Under the pieces are notes generated by a model that was given only the letters and a program-made list of their open reading frames with translations, did not search any database and had not been told where the DNA came from. From NCBI GenBank assembly GCA_964401385.1, contig CAYNYF010000069.1, forward strand, positions 1-24,029: a stretch of 24,029 nt of DNA, in the 5' to 3' direction. The stretch comes from CAYNYF01 sp964401385 (GTDB lineage Bacteria; Planctomycetota; Phycisphaerae; SM23-33). Every line of letters starts with the position of its first letter. Position 1 is the first letter of the stretch. This document shows, in pieces, positions 23,185-24,029 of the stretch. The position numbers and the translations under genes are program-made.

Positions 23185-23820
23185 ATGGTTCCAATGAGCC
23201 CACGTGGGAAAGTCGACCGGCTGCACCTGGCCCTGCTTCTCAGCGGGGCGGCGATCCTGATCTGGTCGGGCATCTGCCCGCGGGAGCGGCTCACGTGGCT
23301 GATGGAGGTCGCCCCGGTGCTGATCGGCGGGGCGGTGCTGGCGGCGACGTATCGCCGGTTCACCTTCACCTCGCTCGCCTACGTGCTGATGTGGGTCTTT
23401 GCCGTCGTGCTGATGGTCGGCGGGCACTGGACCTACGCCGAGGTGCCCGTGGGCAACTGGGTTCGCGACGCCCTTGACCTGAAGCGGAATCACTTCGATC
23501 GCTTCGGGCACCTGTTGCAGGGCTTCGTGCCGGCCATGGTTGCCCGCGAGGTGCTGCTGCGGACCTCGCCGCTGCGCCCGGGGAAGTGGCTGTTCTTCAT
23601 CGTCGTCTGCGTCGCCTTGGCCGTCAGCGCCGCGTATGAGCTGTTTGAATGGGGCTATGCCGTCGTCGCCGGCGCGGCGGCCGAGTCGTTCCTCGGCAGC
23701 CAGGGCGATCCCTGGGACGCGCAGTGGGACATGTTCCTCGCCCTCTGCGGGGCCGTCCTTTCACAACTGTCCCTGGCAAGGAGCCACGACGGGCAGTTGA
23801 GGAAGATCTCGACCGCCTGA
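23185..23820 (+). CDS. yjdF: DUF2238 (YjdF-like) inner-membrane protein
   Basis: 211 residues with about six transmembrane segments. The DUF2238 family is recognised by GHWTYAEVPVGNWVRD (about 80-95), LKRNHFDRFGHLLQGFVPA (about 99-117), AREVLLRTSPLR, ALAVSAAYELFEW and GSQGDPWDAQWDMFLALCGA near the end. Function is unknown; charged and aromatic residues conserved within the membrane suggest a transport or enzyme role. Starts at 23185 or 23194 are both possible; neither has a strong ribosome site. The gene is isolated, with no operon partner. Confidence 0.9.
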   Translation: MVPMSPRGKVDRLHLALLLSGAAILIWSGICPRERLTWLMEVAPVLIGGAVLAATYRRFTFTSLAYVLMWVFAVVLMVGGHWTYAEVPVGNWVRDALDLKRNHFDRFGHLLQGFVPAMVAREVLLRTSPLRPGKWLFFIVVCVALAVSAAYELFEWGYAVVAGAAAESFLGSQGDPWDAQWDMFLALCGAVLSQLSLARSHDGQLRKISTA

Positions 23821-23898
23821 GCGGCACTCACGGATGGCGGCGCTGATACTCACCGGCGCCGTTGGCCTCGGCGAAGTCCTCCGTCCTTGCCCGCGGTA

Positions 23899-24029
23899 CT
23901 ACTCCCTCTCCCCGTGCTTGGGGGGGAAGTTGTGCTCGTGATGGCCGCGCGTGGCCTCGGTGCAGCCGTCCTCGCCGACGAAGTTGAACAGCCAATCGCC
24001 GGAGGAGCCCCCGTAGCTGAAGAAGCTGT
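23899..24029 (-). CDS. C-terminal end of an unidentified protein (partial)
   Basis: An open frame enters from beyond the right edge and stops at 23899-23901 after 42 visible codons. The end is rich in Gly, His and aromatic residues (SFFSYGGSSGDWLFNF, then GHHEHNFPPKHGERE). Codon third positions are GC-rich, as in host genes. I do not recognise the family. It converges with the yjdF-like gene across 78 bp that hold a weak cggcgc/gcgccg stem. Confidence 0.5.
   Translation of the reverse strand, partial: SFFSYGGSSGDWLFNFVGEDGCTEATRGHHEHNFPPKHGERE

Overview
The window looks like a chromosomal segment of a high-GC planctomycete (Planctomycetota, perhaps a Phycisphaerae-like lineage). The basis is a subtilase that ends in 30-residue dockerin-like repeats followed by a PEP-CTERM sorting signal, a second PEP-CTERM protein, and strongly GC3-biased genes that throw long antisense shadow ORFs. 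The lineage is inferred from gene content; there is no rRNA gene in the window.

Left part (1-5038) is accessory DNA. It opens with arrays of 7-bp repeats (91-263). A uracil-DNA-glycosylase-like gene (670-1518) follows, lying between two copies of a 21-bp direct repeat. Next comes a long SMC-like ATPase with a CxxC hook and a C-terminal Arg/Glu/His set like that of the RloC/PrrC anticodon nucleases (1908-4184). The region ends in a recombination scar: the first codons of a GH4 glycosidase joined in frame to the last 76 codons of a tyrosine integrase, just 5' of a tRNA-Leu(UAA). This reads as an eroded mobile or defence island.

Middle part (5166-15272) is mostly host-like and on the + strand. 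It holds a MASE3-PAS sensor kinase with its NarL-type response regulator, a sigma-70 family factor, a superoxide reductase, the dockerin/PEP-CTERM subtilase, a transglutaminase-like protein, a small PEP-CTERM surface protein and TspO. The small PEP-CTERM gene has a strong promoter and a leader of about 150 nt. That leader can fold into a three-way junction and carries an exact 9-nt copy of the Shine-Dalgarno segment at its 5' end, the arrangement expected of a translational riboswitch.

Right part (15323-22565) is on the - strand. Read in the direction of transcription it runs: Y-family polymerase (dinB), four-helix-bundle gene, error-prone DnaE2 polymerase, XhoI/PaeR7I-family restriction enzyme, DNA methyltransferase, DUF72 protein. 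A GTTA-N7-GTTA direct repeat upstream of dinB has the geometry of a LexA box. The four-helix-bundle gene is bracketed by two inverted arrays of four heptamers each and looks like a small cassette dropped into the SOS mutagenesis operon. The restriction gene starts inside the last codons of dnaE2. DnaE2 itself carries a 45-nt in-frame palindromic insertion. The window closes with a palindrome-rich non-coding block, a YjdF/DUF2238 membrane protein and the end of an unidentified - strand gene.
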